The notes: a model not told the origin generated them from the sequence alone. DNA of 58,698 nucleotides from Nakamurella sp. (GCA_017848755.1 JAFIHI010000010.1:1-58698), one strand, 5' to 3'; shown: positions 1 to 11,225, counted from the stretch's first letter. Numbers and translations: made by a program.

Positions 1-87
1 CACGCTCGGCGACTGTTCCGCAAGCTCGGTGCGCGCGACCGAGCGCACGCGGTCGCGGTCGGCTTCCGGCGCGGACTGGTCGCCTGA
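1..87 (+). CDS. C-terminal fragment of a LuxR-type HTH regulator (partial, cut by the window edge)
   Basis: Only the last 28 codons are present, reading HARRLFRKLGARDRAHAVAV and onward to a TGA at 85-87. This resembles the end of a LuxR/GerE helix-turn-helix, where the recognition helix is followed by xxLFRKLGxxxRxxAV. The pattern is typical of NarL-type response regulators and of stand-alone LuxR proteins. The receiver or sensory part lies outside the window, so the regulon cannot be inferred. It sits 66 bp upstream of guaB on the same strand. Confidence 0.6.
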   Translation, partial: HARRLFRKLGARDRAHAVAVGFRRGLVA

Positions 88-1737
<1,650 letters not shown>

Positions 1738-1856
1738 CCGCCGCATGGATCCACGCGGCGGCAGGCACGACGATGGCGATGTTGTTGCTGAAGTGACCCG
1801 AGGTACAAACTTCATCCGTGCGGCCGACGGCGGCCCCGAAGGCGCGAGGAGAGAAC

Positions 1857-2996
1857 ATGCCGGAGAGTGTGGAGATCGGCATGGGCCGGCAGGCCCGACG
1901 CACCTACGATCTCGCCGATATCGCCATCGTGCCGTCGCGCCGCACCCGTTCATCGGCCGAGGTTTCAACGGCGTGGCAGATCGACGCGTACCGCTTCGGC
2001 ATCCCGCTCGTCATGGACTCGTCGGACGCGGTGGCGTCACCGGCGATGGCGGTCGAGGTGGGGCGGGCCGGTGGCCTCGGCGTGATCAATGCCGAGGGGC
2101 TGTGGGCCCGGCATGCCGATCCCGAGGCGGTGATCGACGAGATCGTCCGGATAGCAAGCGATTCCGATGATCCGGATGCGGCGACGGCGGCGTTGCAGCG
2201 CGCGTACGCCGCGCCGATCGATGACGACCTGCTGGCCGCCGCCATCGCGACCGTCAAGGACGGCGGGTCGACGGTTGCTGCCCGGGTGTCCCCGCAGAAC
2301 GCGGCGGAACTCGCGCAGCGGGTGATCCGTGCGGGCATCGACCTGCTGGTGCTCCAGGGGACCATCGTATCGGCCGAACACGTGCTGCGCGGCGGGGAGC
2401 CGCTCAACCTCAAGTCCTTTATCGCCAATCTGGACGTGCCGGTGATCGTCGGCGGCGCGACCAACTACCAGACGGCCACCCATCTGATGCGCACCGGCGC
2501 GGCGGGCGTCATCGTCGGCACCGGCGCGGGGGTGGCGTCGACCACCGACGAGGTGCTCGGGATCGCGGTGCCCATGGCGACGGCGATCGCCGACGCCGCG
2601 GCCGCGCGCCGCGACTACCTGGACGAAACGGGCGGGCGGTACGTCCACGTCATCGCGGCCGGCGACATCGCGACGAGCGCGGACATCGCCAAGGCCGTCG
2701 CCTGCGGCGCGGACGCCGTCATACTCGGTGAACCCCTGGCAGCATGCGATCTCGCGCCGGCGCACGGCTGGTACTGGCCGCATCAGGCCTCGCACCCGGC
2801 GCTCCCGCGTGGGATCGCGGTGCCGTGCGGGCTCGCGGACACGCCGCTCGAAGAATTGCTGTACGGGCCAGCGCGCGGGGCGGAGGGTCGCACGAACCTG
2901 TTCGGTGCACTGCGGCGTGCCATGGCGAAGGCGGGATACTCCGATGTGAAGGAGTTCCAGAAGGTCGGCCTGATCACCGTCACCGGCACTGCGTAG
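1857..2996 (+). CDS. guaB3: GuaB3-type IMP dehydrogenase family protein
   Basis: A 379-residue (beta/alpha)8 paralogue of IMP dehydrogenase without CBS domains, found beside guaB in actinobacteria. ATG 1857 follows an AGGAGA site at 1846-1851. The segment matching the catalytic loop reads GTGAGVASTTDEVLG, so the IMPDH nucleophilic cysteine is absent, as is usual for GuaB3. Its biochemical role is not clearly established for actinobacteria. The C-terminus (DVKEFQKVGLIT) is characteristic. The stop TAG at 2994-2996 abuts the ATG of the following ROK kinase with no spacer, indicating translational coupling. Confidence 0.9.
   Translation: MPESVEIGMGRQARRTYDLADIAIVPSRRTRSSAEVSTAWQIDAYRFGIPLVMDSSDAVASPAMAVEVGRAGGLGVINAEGLWARHADPEAVIDEIVRIASDSDDPDAATAALQRAYAAPIDDDLLAAAIATVKDGGSTVAARVSPQNAAELAQRVIRAGIDLLVLQGTIVSAEHVLRGGEPLNLKSFIANLDVPVIVGGATNYQTATHLMRTGAAGVIVGTGAGVASTTDEVLGIAVPMATAIADAAAARRDYLDETGGRYVHVIAAGDIATSADIAKAVACGADAVILGEPLAACDLAPAHGWYWPHQASHPALPRGIAVPCGLADTPLEELLYGPARGAEGRTNLFGALRRAMAKAGYSDVKEFQKVGLITVTGTA
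2710..2726 (-). repeat. TATGACG dispersed motif (near match)
   Basis: Minus strand GAGTATGACGGCGTCCG inside guaB3, where the protein segment ADAVILGEP is conserved, so this one may be protein-driven. Confidence 0.45.
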
Positions 2997-3965
2997 ATGA
3001 CCATCCGGCCTTTGCCTGCGCCCGCCGGTCGGCCGCCCGCCGGTCGGCCGATTGCCGAGCCGCTCGTCGCCGAACCGCTCGTCGCGGCGCTGGACGTCGG
3101 CGGCACCATGATCAAGGCAGGCCTCGTCGGGTCGGACGGCACCGTGCACCACTCCGAGCGTCACCCGACCGGCGTCCGCCGCGGGCCGGACGCCGTCATC
3201 GAGGCGATCCTGGGTGTGGCACACGGGCTGGCGCGACGGGCGCCCGTGCGCGGCATCGGCCTCGGCGTTCCGGGCATCGTCGACTCTGCGGCCGGAATCG
3301 CGCGCTATGCAGCCAATCTCGGCTGGCGGGACGTGCCGTTCGCGCGCCTGCTTACGCAGCGGCTGGGCCTGCCCGCAGTGCTCGGCCACGACGTGCGCAA
3401 CGGCGCGCTCGCGGAGGCGCGGCTGGGGGCCGGCGCCGGCATTCCGTCGGTGTATTTCCTGGCGATCGGCACCGGGGTGGCCGGCGGCCAGGTGTCCGGC
3501 GGGGTCGTGGACGATGGAGCATCGGGGCAGGCCGGCGAGATCGGGCACCTGGTGGTCCGCCCGCGCGGGCCGCGGTGTAACTGCGGAAATCGAGGATGCC
3601 TCGAGGCGATCGCGTCCGCGTCGCGTATCGCGGCGGCATACCGACGGCGTGCCCGGACCCGTGGCAGCGCCGCCGATGTCGCACGGCTCGTCGACGACGG
3701 AGATCCGACGGCGCGCGCCGTCTGGGCCGAGGCGATCGCGGCGCTCGCCGACGCGCTCGCAGCGCAGATCGTGCTGGCCGACCCGGGGTGCATCGTGATC
3801 GGTGGCGGCTTGTCGTTGGCGGGTCCGACGCTCTTCGACCCGCTGCGCGCGGCCCTGCCGCAGCGCCTGACGTTCCGGGAGCCGCCGCCGATCCGCCCGG
3901 CGGTGCTCGGCGATCGCGCCGGTATGGTCGGCGCCGCGCTCCGCGCCTGGGATGTGTTGCTATGA
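2997..3965 (+). CDS. ROK-family sugar kinase
   Basis: A 322-residue ROK protein (repressor, ORF, kinase superfamily) without an N-terminal winged helix, hence probably an enzyme and not a regulator. The ATP-phosphate loop ALDVGGTMIKAGLV is at about residues 31-44, the catalytic region VLGHDVRNGALAEAR follows, and the ROK zinc motif CNCGNRGCLEAIAS lies near residue 195. Because it is followed 31 bp later by nagA, the likely substrate is N-acetylglucosamine or a related amino sugar, with NagA deacetylating the product; glucose is the alternative. It starts directly at the stop codon of guaB3. Confidence 0.85.
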   Translation: MTIRPLPAPAGRPPAGRPIAEPLVAEPLVAALDVGGTMIKAGLVGSDGTVHHSERHPTGVRRGPDAVIEAILGVAHGLARRAPVRGIGLGVPGIVDSAAGIARYAANLGWRDVPFARLLTQRLGLPAVLGHDVRNGALAEARLGAGAGIPSVYFLAIGTGVAGGQVSGGVVDDGASGQAGEIGHLVVRPRGPRCNCGNRGCLEAIASASRIAAAYRRRARTRGSAADVARLVDDGDPTARAVWAEAIAALADALAAQIVLADPGCIVIGGGLSLAGPTLFDPLRAALPQRLTFREPPPIRPAVLGDRAGMVGAALRAWDVLL

Positions 3966-3996
3966 GGCGGTTCTCGACCGAAGCAAGGAGCGCACC

Positions 3997-5184
3997 ATGA
4001 CCACCTTCCCGATGCTGCTGACCGGCGCGCGCGTCGTCACCCCCGAGGCCGTTCTTGATGCGGGCGTCGTGCTGATCGCCGACGGGACCATCGTCGCCGT
4101 CCTGGACGAGGAACGGGACAAGGTCCGCCTCGGCCCTCTTGCGCAGGACATCCTGCGCAGCGCCGAGCGGGTGGAGTTGTCCGGCGGATACCTCGTGCCC
4201 GGTCTCGTCGACCTGCACGTCCACGGAGCTGCACAGGCCGGATATGACGACGGAGCACGCGCCATCGCGACGGCCGTTCAGGCGCACCGACGCCACGGAA
4301 CCAGCACGACCCTGCTGTCGCTGATCACCGCCACGCCCGATCGCATGGTGGAGGCGATCCGCGGCGCCGTCGACGCGGCGAGCACCGACCCGCGGATCCG
4401 CGGTATCCACCTGGAGGGCCCGTTCCTCGCGGACAGCCGGCGCGGCGCGCACGATCCGACGAAGCTGCTCGCGCCGGACCCGGCGGTGCTGGACCGATTC
4501 TTAGGCGCCGGACAGGGCCTGATCCGCATGATCACCATGGCCCCGGAACTGCCCGGCGGGCTCGACCTGGTGCGGGCCATGGTGTCCCAGGGCGTGCATG
4601 CCGCCGTCGGCCACTCGGACGCCGACTATGCCCAGGCCGCAGCGGCTTTCGCCGCGGGCGCGGACATCGTCACCCACGCGTTCAATGCGATGCGGCCGCT
4701 GCATCACCGCGATCCCGGCGTGATCGCCGCGGCGCGCGATGCCGGCGCCGTGCTGGAGGCGATCAACGACGGCGTGCACCTGCACGACGCCACGGTGCGA
4801 CTGCTGCACGCCGTGGCGCCGGACCGACTCGCCCTCATCACCGACGCGATGGCGGCCGCCTGCGCCGCGGACGGCCACTACCTGCTCGGCTCACTGGACG
4901 TGGACGTCGAGGGCGGCGTGGCGCGACTGTCCGAGGGCGGGTCCATCGCCGGATCGACTCTCACCATGGACCGCGCCCTGCGCCGGGCCGTCACCGAGGT
5001 GGGCCTGGACATTGTCGACGCCGTGAACGCGGCGACCCGGGTGCCCGCCCGGTTCCTCGGCCTGGAACGCGAGATCGGTGCCGTGGAACCGGGTCTCGCC
5101 GCGGACCTCGTCATATTCGATGACGCTTGGCAGGTGCGTGCGATGCTGCTGGCCGGCGCCTGGGCCGACGAGCGGCGGCCATGA
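3997..5184 (+). CDS. nagA: N-acetylglucosamine-6-phosphate deacetylase
   Basis: An amidohydrolase converting GlcNAc-6-phosphate to glucosamine-6-phosphate plus acetate, feeding amino-sugar catabolism or cell-wall recycling. The 395-residue protein shows the HxH metal motif in [10 protein letters not shown], the HLEGPFL signature with its metal-binding glutamate, [21 protein letters not shown] and the catalytic aspartate in [11 protein letters not shown] 3997 is chosen because AAGCAAGGAG stands just upstream; longer in-frame starts overlap the ROK gene. Its place between guaB3 and guaA is unusual. I see no nagB in the window. Confidence 0.93.
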   Translation: MTTFPMLLTGARVVTPEAVLDAGVVLIADGTIVAVLDEERDKVRLGPLAQDILRSAERVELSGGYLVPGLVDLHVHGAAQAGYDDGARAIATAVQAHRRHGTSTTLLSLITATPDRMVEAIRGAVDAASTDPRIRGIHLEGPFLADSRRGAHDPTKLLAPDPAVLDRFLGAGQGLIRMITMAPELPGGLDLVRAMVSQGVHAAVGHSDADYAQAAAAFAAGADIVTHAFNAMRPLHHRDPGVIAAARDAGAVLEAINDGVHLHDATVRLLHAVAPDRLALITDAMAAACAADGHYLLGSLDVDVEGGVARLSEGGSIAGSTLTMDRALRRAVTEVGLDIVDAVNAATRVPARFLGLEREIGAVEPGLAADLVIFDDAWQVRAMLLAGAWADERRP

Positions 5185-5236
5185 CCCCGGCCCCCACCCA
5201 CCGTTCCCGCACCAGTACGCAAGGAGACCGACCGCG

Positions 5237-6826
5237 ATGAACACTCCCGCGAATGCCCACCGCCCGGTCGTGGTGGTCGACTTCGGCGCCCAGTACGCGC
5301 AACTCATCGCGCGCCGGGTCCGCGAGGCCCACGTGTACTCGGAGATCGTCCCGTGCACCGCGCCGCTCTCGACGCTGCTCGCGAAAGACCCTGCGGCGGT
5401 GATCCTTTCGGGCGGGCCGGCCAGCGTGTACGCGGACGGCGCGCCGGACGTGGACCGGGGACTGTTCGACGCCGGCGTACCCGTCCTCGGCATCTGCTAC
5501 GGCTTCCAAGCCATGACCACGGCGCTCGGCGGGGAGGTGGACCGCAACGACCGCAGCGAATACGGCGCGACGGAGCTGGCCGTCGCGCGGCAAGATTCCA
5601 CGCTGCTCCGCGATCTCCCGGAACGGCTGACCGTGTGGATGAGCCATCGCGACTCCGTCGTCCGAGCCCCGGACGGATTCGCCGTCACCGCATCGACGGC
5701 CCACACCCCGATCGCCGCGTACGAAAACCGCGCCGGGCGGCTCGCCGGGGTGCAGTTCCACCCGGAGGTGCTGCACACCGAGCACGGTCAGCGGATCCTC
5801 GAACACTTCCTGTACGACGTCGCGGGTCTCGCCCCCGATTGGACGGCGCAGGGCATCCTCGCCGAGCAGGTCGCGGCGGTGCGCGCCCAGGTCGGCGACG
5901 CCCGGGTGATCTGCGCCCTGTCCGGCGGTGTCGATTCGGCGGTCGCCGCGGCCATCGTGCATCGCGCGGTGGGCGATCAGCTCACCTGCGTGTTCGTCGA
6001 TCACGGCCTGCTGCGGGCGGGGGAGCGGGAGCAGGTCGAACGGGACTATGTGGCGGCCACGGGGATCCGGCTGGTGACCGTCGACGCCTCGCGAACATTC
6101 CTGGACGCGCTGGCGGGCGTCACCGAACCGGAGCGCAAACGCAAGATCATCGGCCGGGAGTTCATCCGGACGTTCGAGCGGGCCGCGGCCGAGCTGGTCG
6201 CCGAGGCCTGCTCGGGGTCGGATGGGTCCGGGCCGGTCAAGTTCCTGGTCCAGGGCACGCTCTATCCGGATGTGGTCGAGTCCGGCGGCGGCACCGGCAC
6301 CGCGACCATCAAGTCGCACCACAACGTGGGCGGGCTGCCCGAGGACCTCGATTTCGAGCTCGTGGAGCCGCTGCGCACCCTGTTCAAGGACGAGGTCCGG
6401 CTGCTGGGCGCCGAACTCGGGCTGCCGCCGGAGATCGTGTCGCGGCACCCGTTCCCCGGCCCCGGCCTCGGCGTGCGGATCATCGGCGAAATCACCGCCG
6501 AACGGCTCGAGATCCTGCGCGCCGCAGACGCTATCGTCCGCGCGGAGATGACGGCCGCCGGCGTGGACGGCCAGATCTGGCAATGCCCGGTGGTGCTGCT
6601 CGCCGACGTGCGATCGGTCGGGGTGCAGGGCGACAGCCGCACCTACGGGATGCCGGTGGTGCTGCGGCCGGTCACCAGCGAGGACGCGATGACGGCCGAT
6701 TGGGCACGGCTGCCCGACACGCTGCTCTCCCGCATCGCGAATCGCATCACCGGGGAGGTCGACGAGATCACCCGCGTGGTCCTCGATGTCACCAGCAAGC
6801 CGCCGGGCACTATCGAGTGGGAGTAG
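5237..6826 (+). CDS. guaA: GMP synthase (glutamine-hydrolysing)
   Basis: Converts XMP to GMP with ATP and glutamine, completing the pathway begun by GuaB. The 529-residue protein has a class I glutamine amidotransferase domain (about 1-205) with nucleophile Cys87 in GICYGFQAM and the histidine-glutamate pair in GVQFHPEV. An ATP pyrophosphatase domain follows with P-loop SGGVDS at 229-234, and the dimerisation domain ends in the family tail [12 protein letters not shown] 5237 is preceded by AAGGAG at 5222-5226. Full length and apparently intact. Confidence 0.96.
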   Translation: MNTPANAHRPVVVVDFGAQYAQLIARRVREAHVYSEIVPCTAPLSTLLAKDPAAVILSGGPASVYADGAPDVDRGLFDAGVPVLGICYGFQAMTTALGGEVDRNDRSEYGATELAVARQDSTLLRDLPERLTVWMSHRDSVVRAPDGFAVTASTAHTPIAAYENRAGRLAGVQFHPEVLHTEHGQRILEHFLYDVAGLAPDWTAQGILAEQVAAVRAQVGDARVICALSGGVDSAVAAAIVHRAVGDQLTCVFVDHGLLRAGEREQVERDYVAATGIRLVTVDASRTFLDALAGVTEPERKRKIIGREFIRTFERAAAELVAEACSGSDGSGPVKFLVQGTLYPDVVESGGGTGTATIKSHHNVGGLPEDLDFELVEPLRTLFKDEVRLLGAELGLPPEIVSRHPFPGPGLGVRIIGEITAERLEILRAADAIVRAEMTAAGVDGQIWQCPVVLLADVRSVGVQGDSRTYGMPVVLRPVTSEDAMTADWARLPDTLLSRIANRITGEVDEITRVVLDVTSKPPGTIEWE

Positions 6827-6858
6827 CGCGCGGCCCGCGCCCGGACGACGATGCGCAC

Positions 6859-8163
6859 GTGCCTGGTGCGATCAGCAACGAGTATGACGCCGTTCGGCGC
6901 ACAGCGCCGGGGCCCGCATCGCCCGCCCGCACCACCGGGGGCGCAGGACGCGGCGCGGCTTCTGCAGCCCCGACGGGCCGCCGCGCCGCCGCGCTCGTCG
7001 TGGTGCTGGGGGCACTGTCGGCGTTCGGGCCGCTCTGCCTGGACATGTACCTGCCGTCGCTGCCGGCGCTGGCGCCCGCCCTGCACTCGACAGACTCGGC
7101 CGCCCAGTTGACCCTGTCGGCCTGCATTCTCGGGCTCGCGCTGGGGCAGGCCGTTGCCGGGCCGGGGTCCGACCGAGTCGGCCGGCGCATCCCGTTGTTG
7201 GTGGGCGTCGCGCTGTTCACAGTGGTGTCTGCCGCCTGCGCCGTCACCACGTTCATGCCGCTACTGATCGTGTTGCGCTTTGTGCAGGGCATCGGCGGGG
7301 CAGCCGGCATCGTCATCGGCCGCGCGGTGGTCGCCGACCTGTTCGCCGGCCGGGCCGCGGCGTCCTATTTCGCGGCGATGGCGGCGATCAACGGATTCGC
7401 CCCGATCCTCTCTCCGATCGTCGGCGGCCAGATCCTCCGGGTCGGCACGTGGCGGACCGTCTTTGTGGTATTGGCGGTGATCGGGCTCGTGCTGGTGATC
7501 GCCACGTATGTCGTCATCTCCGAAACCCTGCCACGCGAGCGGCGAGGTGCTGGCGGGCTACGTGGCACGGCGGCGGCGTTCGGCACCGTGCTGCGTGACC
7601 GCGGCTACCTCGGATACACCATGTCCGGCTGTCTCGTCGCCGCGGCGATGTTCGGGTACATCTCCGGGGCGCCGTTCCTGCTGCAGGACGGATTTGGCCT
7701 GTCCCCGCAATGGTTCTCGGTGTGCTTCGGGGCGAACGGCACGGGCATTGTCCTCGCCACCTGGCTGGGCCGGCACCTGTTGCGGCACATCGATTCGGCC
7801 GTGATCCTCCGCGCCGGGCTCGCGCAATCCGGGATCGGCGCGGTGTTCCTTGCCGTGGCCGTCTTCGGGCATCTTGGCCTGTGGCCGGTGCTCGCCGCGT
7901 TCTTCGTCATGGTGTCCGCGGTCGCGCTTGCGTTGCCGCCAGCCGCCGCGCTCGCCCTGGATCGACACCGCCCGATCGCGGGCGCCGCGTCCGCGGTTTT
8001 CGGCCTCGCACAATGGATCCTGGCGGCGGCCGCCGCGCCGCTTGTCGGCCTCGGGGAGCGCGCGGAAGGGAAGGCCGTCGCCGTCGTCGCGCTCGTCTGC
8101 GTTGCCGTGGCCGCAGGATTCCTCGCATTGACGCGGCGGCGCGGATCACCCCGGGTTGCGTAG
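6859..8163 (+). CDS. Bcr/CflA-type MFS drug exporter
   Basis: A 434-residue major facilitator with about 12 membrane segments. It matches the Bcr/CflA drug:H+ antiporter group by the first helix (ALSAFGPLCLDMYLPSLP) and the loop motif GPGSDRVGRR between helices 2 and 3. The substrate cannot be predicted. GTG 6859 is the best start I can find: the frame continues open far upstream through guaA but that part is a shadow. The N-terminal 45 residues before the first helix are non-conserved, Ala/Pro/Gly-rich, and contain a copy of the TATGACG repeat (6880-6896, encoding NEYDAVR). No clear Shine-Dalgarno is seen, and it may be co-transcribed with guaA, 32 bp upstream. Confidence 0.82.
   Translation: MPGAISNEYDAVRRTAPGPASPARTTGGAGRGAASAAPTGRRAAALVVVLGALSAFGPLCLDMYLPSLPALAPALHSTDSAAQLTLSACILGLALGQAVAGPGSDRVGRRIPLLVGVALFTVVSAACAVTTFMPLLIVLRFVQGIGGAAGIVIGRAVVADLFAGRAAASYFAAMAAINGFAPILSPIVGGQILRVGTWRTVFVVLAVIGLVLVIATYVVISETLPRERRGAGGLRGTAAAFGTVLRDRGYLGYTMSGCLVAAAMFGYISGAPFLLQDGFGLSPQWFSVCFGANGTGIVLATWLGRHLLRHIDSAVILRAGLAQSGIGAVFLAVAVFGHLGLWPVLAAFFVMVSAVALALPPAAALALDRHRPIAGAASAVFGLAQWILAAAAAPLVGLGERAEGKAVAVVALVCVAVAAGFLALTRRRGSPRVA
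6880..6896 (+). repeat. TATGACG dispersed motif (exact core)
   Basis: GAGTATGACGCCGTTCG, in the non-conserved N-terminal extension of the MFS exporter. Confidence 0.85.
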
Positions 8164-8205
8164 TGTGGCCCGGGGCGATCCCTCGGTGCTGGTTGGTGCC
8201 GTGCG

Positions 8206-9132
8206 CTACTGGAGCGCGTCCTCGAACGCGTTCGCGATCACGGCATAGCCGGCGTCGGTCGGGTGGATGTCGGTCGGGTACGCATCGGTCGGCGTCGCCG
8301 ACGTGCAGAAGTACACCAAGTGCCCACAGTCGAAGGTGCTGGCGTTGCGCACGTTGATCGGCACGAAGGCGTCCGCCACCGCGGCGAAGTGCACGAGCGC
8401 CACCGCGGCGATGCTCAGGTCGAAGGCGACGGCCGGGATATTGCTCGCCGGGTACGCGTGGCCGAACGGGTTGTATGGAAGAAGGACCACGATGGTCGCG
8501 AAGGGCGCTGCGCTGCGCAGCCTGCCGAGGATCGTCGAGAGGTTGTTGCGCATCGTCTTCAAAACCGGAGCCAGGGCCGGGCAACTCGGATTGGTCAGGC
8601 ATCCGCCCACGATCGGAAGAACATCGTTCGCGCCGATGGACAGCGTGATCAGGCCGCGATCCCACCACGGGCGGCTCTTGAGAAACGCTGTGGCGGCGGC
8701 CAATTGGGAACCGGAATAGGGCCACGTGCCCAATCCGGACGCCGCAGCGGGGCAGGTATGTCCGCCGATCCCAAGCATGGTCGTCGTGGACTCACCCGGG
8801 CAGGAGAGGTTCGTCGTCGATCCGGTGAGATGGAGGTCGGCCGCAAGGATCTGGGTGTACCCGGCGAAGTCCGCGGGATTGTGGTTCTGCTCGAACGCGA
8901 CAAGATTGGCGGCCGAATACCCGAACCCCAACGAGTCGCCCAGCGACAGGTAGTACTGGTAGCTCGGCACGCTGCGTACCCAATCCGGCGCGGGAGCCAC
9001 CGCGGCGACCGCAGCCGCAGGAGCCACCGAGGTCGCCGAGGCCGCCGGGGCGACGACCGCCGTGGTGATCACAGCGGCCGACACAGCGATCGCTGCGGCC
9101 GAACTGAGCCCGGCAATTCGTGACAGACGCAT
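8206..9132 (-). CDS. Secreted SGNH/GDSL-family hydrolase (lipase/esterase-like)
   Basis: A 308-residue protein exported by a Sec-type signal peptide (MRLSRIAG followed by an Ala/Val-rich helix, likely cleaved after ASA near residue 34). Block I is LSLGDSLGFGYS with the serine nucleophile, block III is SIGANDV, and block V is DIHPTDAGY with the Asp-His pair, so the catalytic set is complete. Several cysteines suggest disulphides in the mature enzyme. Mycobacterial relatives act as secreted lipases or esterases; the substrate here is unknown. ATG 9132 is supported by GGAGG six bases upstream on the minus strand. The gene converges with the MFS gene. Confidence 0.88.
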   Translation of the reverse strand: MRLSRIAGLSSAAAIAVSAAVITTAVVAPAASATSVAPAAAVAAVAPAPDWVRSVPSYQYYLSLGDSLGFGYSAANLVAFEQNHNPADFAGYTQILAADLHLTGSTTNLSCPGESTTTMLGIGGHTCPAAASGLGTWPYSGSQLAAATAFLKSRPWWDRGLITLSIGANDVLPIVGGCLTNPSCPALAPVLKTMRNNLSTILGRLRSAAPFATIVVLLPYNPFGHAYPASNIPAVAFDLSIAAVALVHFAAVADAFVPINVRNASTFDCGHLVYFCTSATPTDAYPTDIHPTDAGYAVIANAFEDALQ

Positions 9133-9260
9133 CAGGGAACCTCCGAGACCTAGGCCCTGGAGCGCCACGTCCGGCCGGACCGGCGGCGGGACACCTGCTC
9201 ACTGTAAACGCGCGCCCCGGCGCCGGGAAGAGCCCGACTCGACTCGGCCAAAGAGAGGCT

Positions 9261-9314
9261 GAGCGGGAGTCCTGCAGAGAATTTGGCATCCCAAACTCTG
9301 CAGGACTCCCACTC
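9261..9314. terminator. Long near-perfect hairpin between the PspC operon and the SGNH gene
   Basis: Arms GGGAGTCCTGCAGAG (9265-9279) and its exact complement ending at 9310 form a 15-bp perfect stem. The stem continues inward by TTTGG/CCAAA after a two-base bulge, around a CATC loop, and outward by GAG/CTC with one mismatch. There is no T-run on either strand. It lies just after the end of the minus-strand PspC operon and upstream of the SGNH gene on the same strand. It could terminate the operon without a T-run, stabilise an mRNA end, or be a regulatory palindrome. Confidence 0.55.
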
Positions 9315-9379
9315 GACGAGGAATCCGGACGTTTCGACGTGAGTTCCGGTATCCCTGGTGAGGCGACAGCACCGGCGGA

Positions 9380-9616
9380 TTACCGCCTATGACGACGTCC
9401 GGGCAGGGCGCTGAGGATCATGGCGAGCCCGATGAGCGCGATCACGCCGGCGGCGACCCACGGGCCGAGGTGCGGCGCGAGCCACCATGCGGTTCCGAGC
9501 ATGCCGATGGCGGCGACCGCGAGGAACAGGACGCCGAACACCAGGCCGACGGCATCGGCGCGGCGGGCGCCGCCGGTCGCATCGCCGCGATCCGGGGCAC
9601 CGGAGGCGTTAGTCAT
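9380..9616 (-). CDS. Small two-helix membrane protein, coupled to the PspC protein
   Basis: A 78-residue hypothetical protein. After a charged N-terminus it has two hydrophobic segments (AVGLVFGVLFLAVAAIGMLG and WVAAGVIALIGLAMILSAL) and ends in a basic tail GRRHRR. ATG 9616 overlaps the last codons of the upstream pspC-like gene (stop TAA at 9609-9611), so the two are translationally coupled. No named family is recognised; small membrane partners beside PspC proteins are common. The last codons and stop lie inside a TATGACG repeat (9385-9401), so its basic tail is encoded by the complement of that motif. Confidence 0.72.
   Translation of the reverse strand: MTNASGAPDRGDATGGARRADAVGLVFGVLFLAVAAIGMLGTAWWLAPHLGPWVAAGVIALIGLAMILSALPGRRHRR
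9385..9401 (+). repeat. TATGACG dispersed motif (near match)
   Basis: GCCTATGACGACGTCCG, at the very 3' end of the small membrane protein gene on the other strand. Confidence 0.65.
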
Positions 9617-11225
9617 GGCGCACCACCACCTGGCCGGCATTGTTCTGCACGTCGAGAGTGATGGTGCCGCTGGGCTTCTCGGGAGCCTGGTGCCCGGTCT
9701 CCGTCGTCCGCACACCGTTGCCGGTGGTGCCGAGACAGTTCACGGCGCCGAGGCGGCTGTGGCAACTGGCGTCGACCGTGACGTCCTTGGGCACGATCAC
9801 CGTGAGCTGGCCGGCATTCAAAGCGACGCTCGTTGTCACCGGACGGTCGAGAGGCAGTTTCAGGTCGGAAAGGTCAAGCGTTGCCTGCCCCGCGGTCCAC
9901 GAGTAGGCGGTTTGCACATCCGTCGCCGATGTCGGCGTCCACGTCTGCGCGCCGAACCCGTGGGTGCCGCTGATCCCGGTGACGGTGAGGCCGAGGGTGA
10001 GCACCGCGAGGAAGATGCCCGGGCCGATCAGATGCCGCCCGCCGACGCCACGCAGCGACGCTACGATGAGCCCGGCGCCGACCACGGCCAGTGTGATCCC
10101 GGCGATGGCGGACCAGTACAGCGACCACCAGCCGAGCAGCACCCCGCCCGCGAGTGAGCCGCCGGTGAGCAGGGCGAGCCCCAGGAACAGCCGGCCGATC
10201 GCCGAACCCCCGGCGCGGCCAGCGCGGGCCGCCACCGAGCCGGAACCGGGGTCGGCCGGCTGCGCCGGGTCGGGCCCCGGCTCGGGAAGGTCCCAGGCGA
10301 AGGGTGCGGCGCCGAGCGGGTCCCACGCTGGCGGAGTTCCCCGCCCACTAGCAAGGCCCATCGACAAGAGCTCCTCCGGTGACGGAGTCCTCGCCTCTGG
10401 CGCCCCATCCGCAGGGTCATTATCACGGCCAGCGGCGTCATCGACACCGCTCGTGGCGCCCGCCGGAGCATGCGCCGGGTCGGTGTTCGCCCGGCGGGCA
10501 TCGACAGACGCGGGCGCGTCACCGGCAGCAGGGGCATGGCCGGACAGGTCGTCATAGGCGTTCGGTGCGGTCGCGGGCATGGCATCGGCCTGCGGGGCGC
10601 GCCCGGGCCGGCCGGTGCCCCATTGGTCGGCCCAGCGCGTTGCCTGTTCGCCGACGCGGTTGCCCCACGCCGCGACCCGTCCGGCGAACTCGTCTGCCCT
10701 CGCGGACCAGTCCGTGCGGGTCCGCCAGTCGGCCGGTCGACCCCAGCCGGCGCGCCCCGTCGAATCGCCGGGTGCACCCCAGTCGGCAGGAGGGGTCCAC
10801 CCGCGGGCACGGCATTTCATGGCCCGCCCGCGGGCGAGCAGCAGGAAGACCACGCCCGCGGCGATTGCTACCGGCCAGAACGGGATGCCCCAGGAGAACA
10901 CGGAGCCGGCACTCGCCAGCGCCACGATCACCAGCACGACGGTGAGTGCCGGGGAGACGGAGGATCGGCCGCGCCCGGCTAGCGCCTGCACGGCGGACGC
11001 CTCGTCGCCGTCGGCGGGCATCACTAGCCAGCCGATGCAATACAGCAGCACGCCGGATCCGCCGAACAGGGCCAGCACGACGAACGCGACCCGGATCAGG
11101 ATCGGGTCGACGCCGAGCGCACGCCCCAGGCCACCTGCCACGCCGGCGATCTTCCGATCCGCGCGGGAGCGGCGAGGAAGTGTGACGTGCCCGGGTTTCG
11201 CGGTGCGTGGTGCGTCGGTGTCCAT
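9609..11225 (-). CDS. PspC-domain membrane protein with LiaF-like C-terminus
   Basis: A 538-residue protein. An N-terminal PspC domain (about residues 12-70, KIAGVAGGLGRALGVDPILIRVAF) is followed by further membrane segments and a long Trp/Gly/Asp-rich cytoplasmic-type linker. More hydrophobic helices come next, then a C-terminal beta-rich domain (GQATLDLSDLKLP, TITLDVQNNAGQVVVRHD) resembling the LiaF/DUF2154 domain. In Firmicutes LiaF restrains the LiaSR two-component system; by analogy this may be the sensor partner of the divergent kinase. ATG 11225 gives the PspC domain a short MDTDAP leader. Transcribed away from the kinase gene, with 112 bp between them. Confidence 0.85.
   Translation of the reverse strand: MDTDAPRTAKPGHVTLPRRSRADRKIAGVAGGLGRALGVDPILIRVAFVVLALFGGSGVLLYCIGWLVMPADGDEASAVQALAGRGRSSVSPALTVVLVIVALASAGSVFSWGIPFWPVAIAAGVVFLLLARGRAMKCRARGWTPPADWGAPGDSTGRAGWGRPADWRTRTDWSARADEFAGRVAAWGNRVGEQATRWADQWGTGRPGRAPQADAMPATAPNAYDDLSGHAPAAGDAPASVDARRANTDPAHAPAGATSGVDDAAGRDNDPADGAPEARTPSPEELLSMGLASGRGTPPAWDPLGAAPFAWDLPEPGPDPAQPADPGSGSVAARAGRAGGSAIGRLFLGLALLTGGSLAGGVLLGWWSLYWSAIAGITLAVVGAGLIVASLRGVGGRHLIGPGIFLAVLTLGLTVTGISGTHGFGAQTWTPTSATDVQTAYSWTAGQATLDLSDLKLPLDRPVTTSVALNAGQLTVIVPKDVTVDASCHSRLGAVNCLGTTGNGVRTTETGHQAPEKPSGTITLDVQNNAGQVVVRHD

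Noticed and set aside
5353-6858. Long open frame fused upstream of the MFS exporter
   Set aside because: It is the alternate frame of guaA, full of Arg/Ala/Gly, with no similarity to transporters; guaA is unmistakable in the same DNA.
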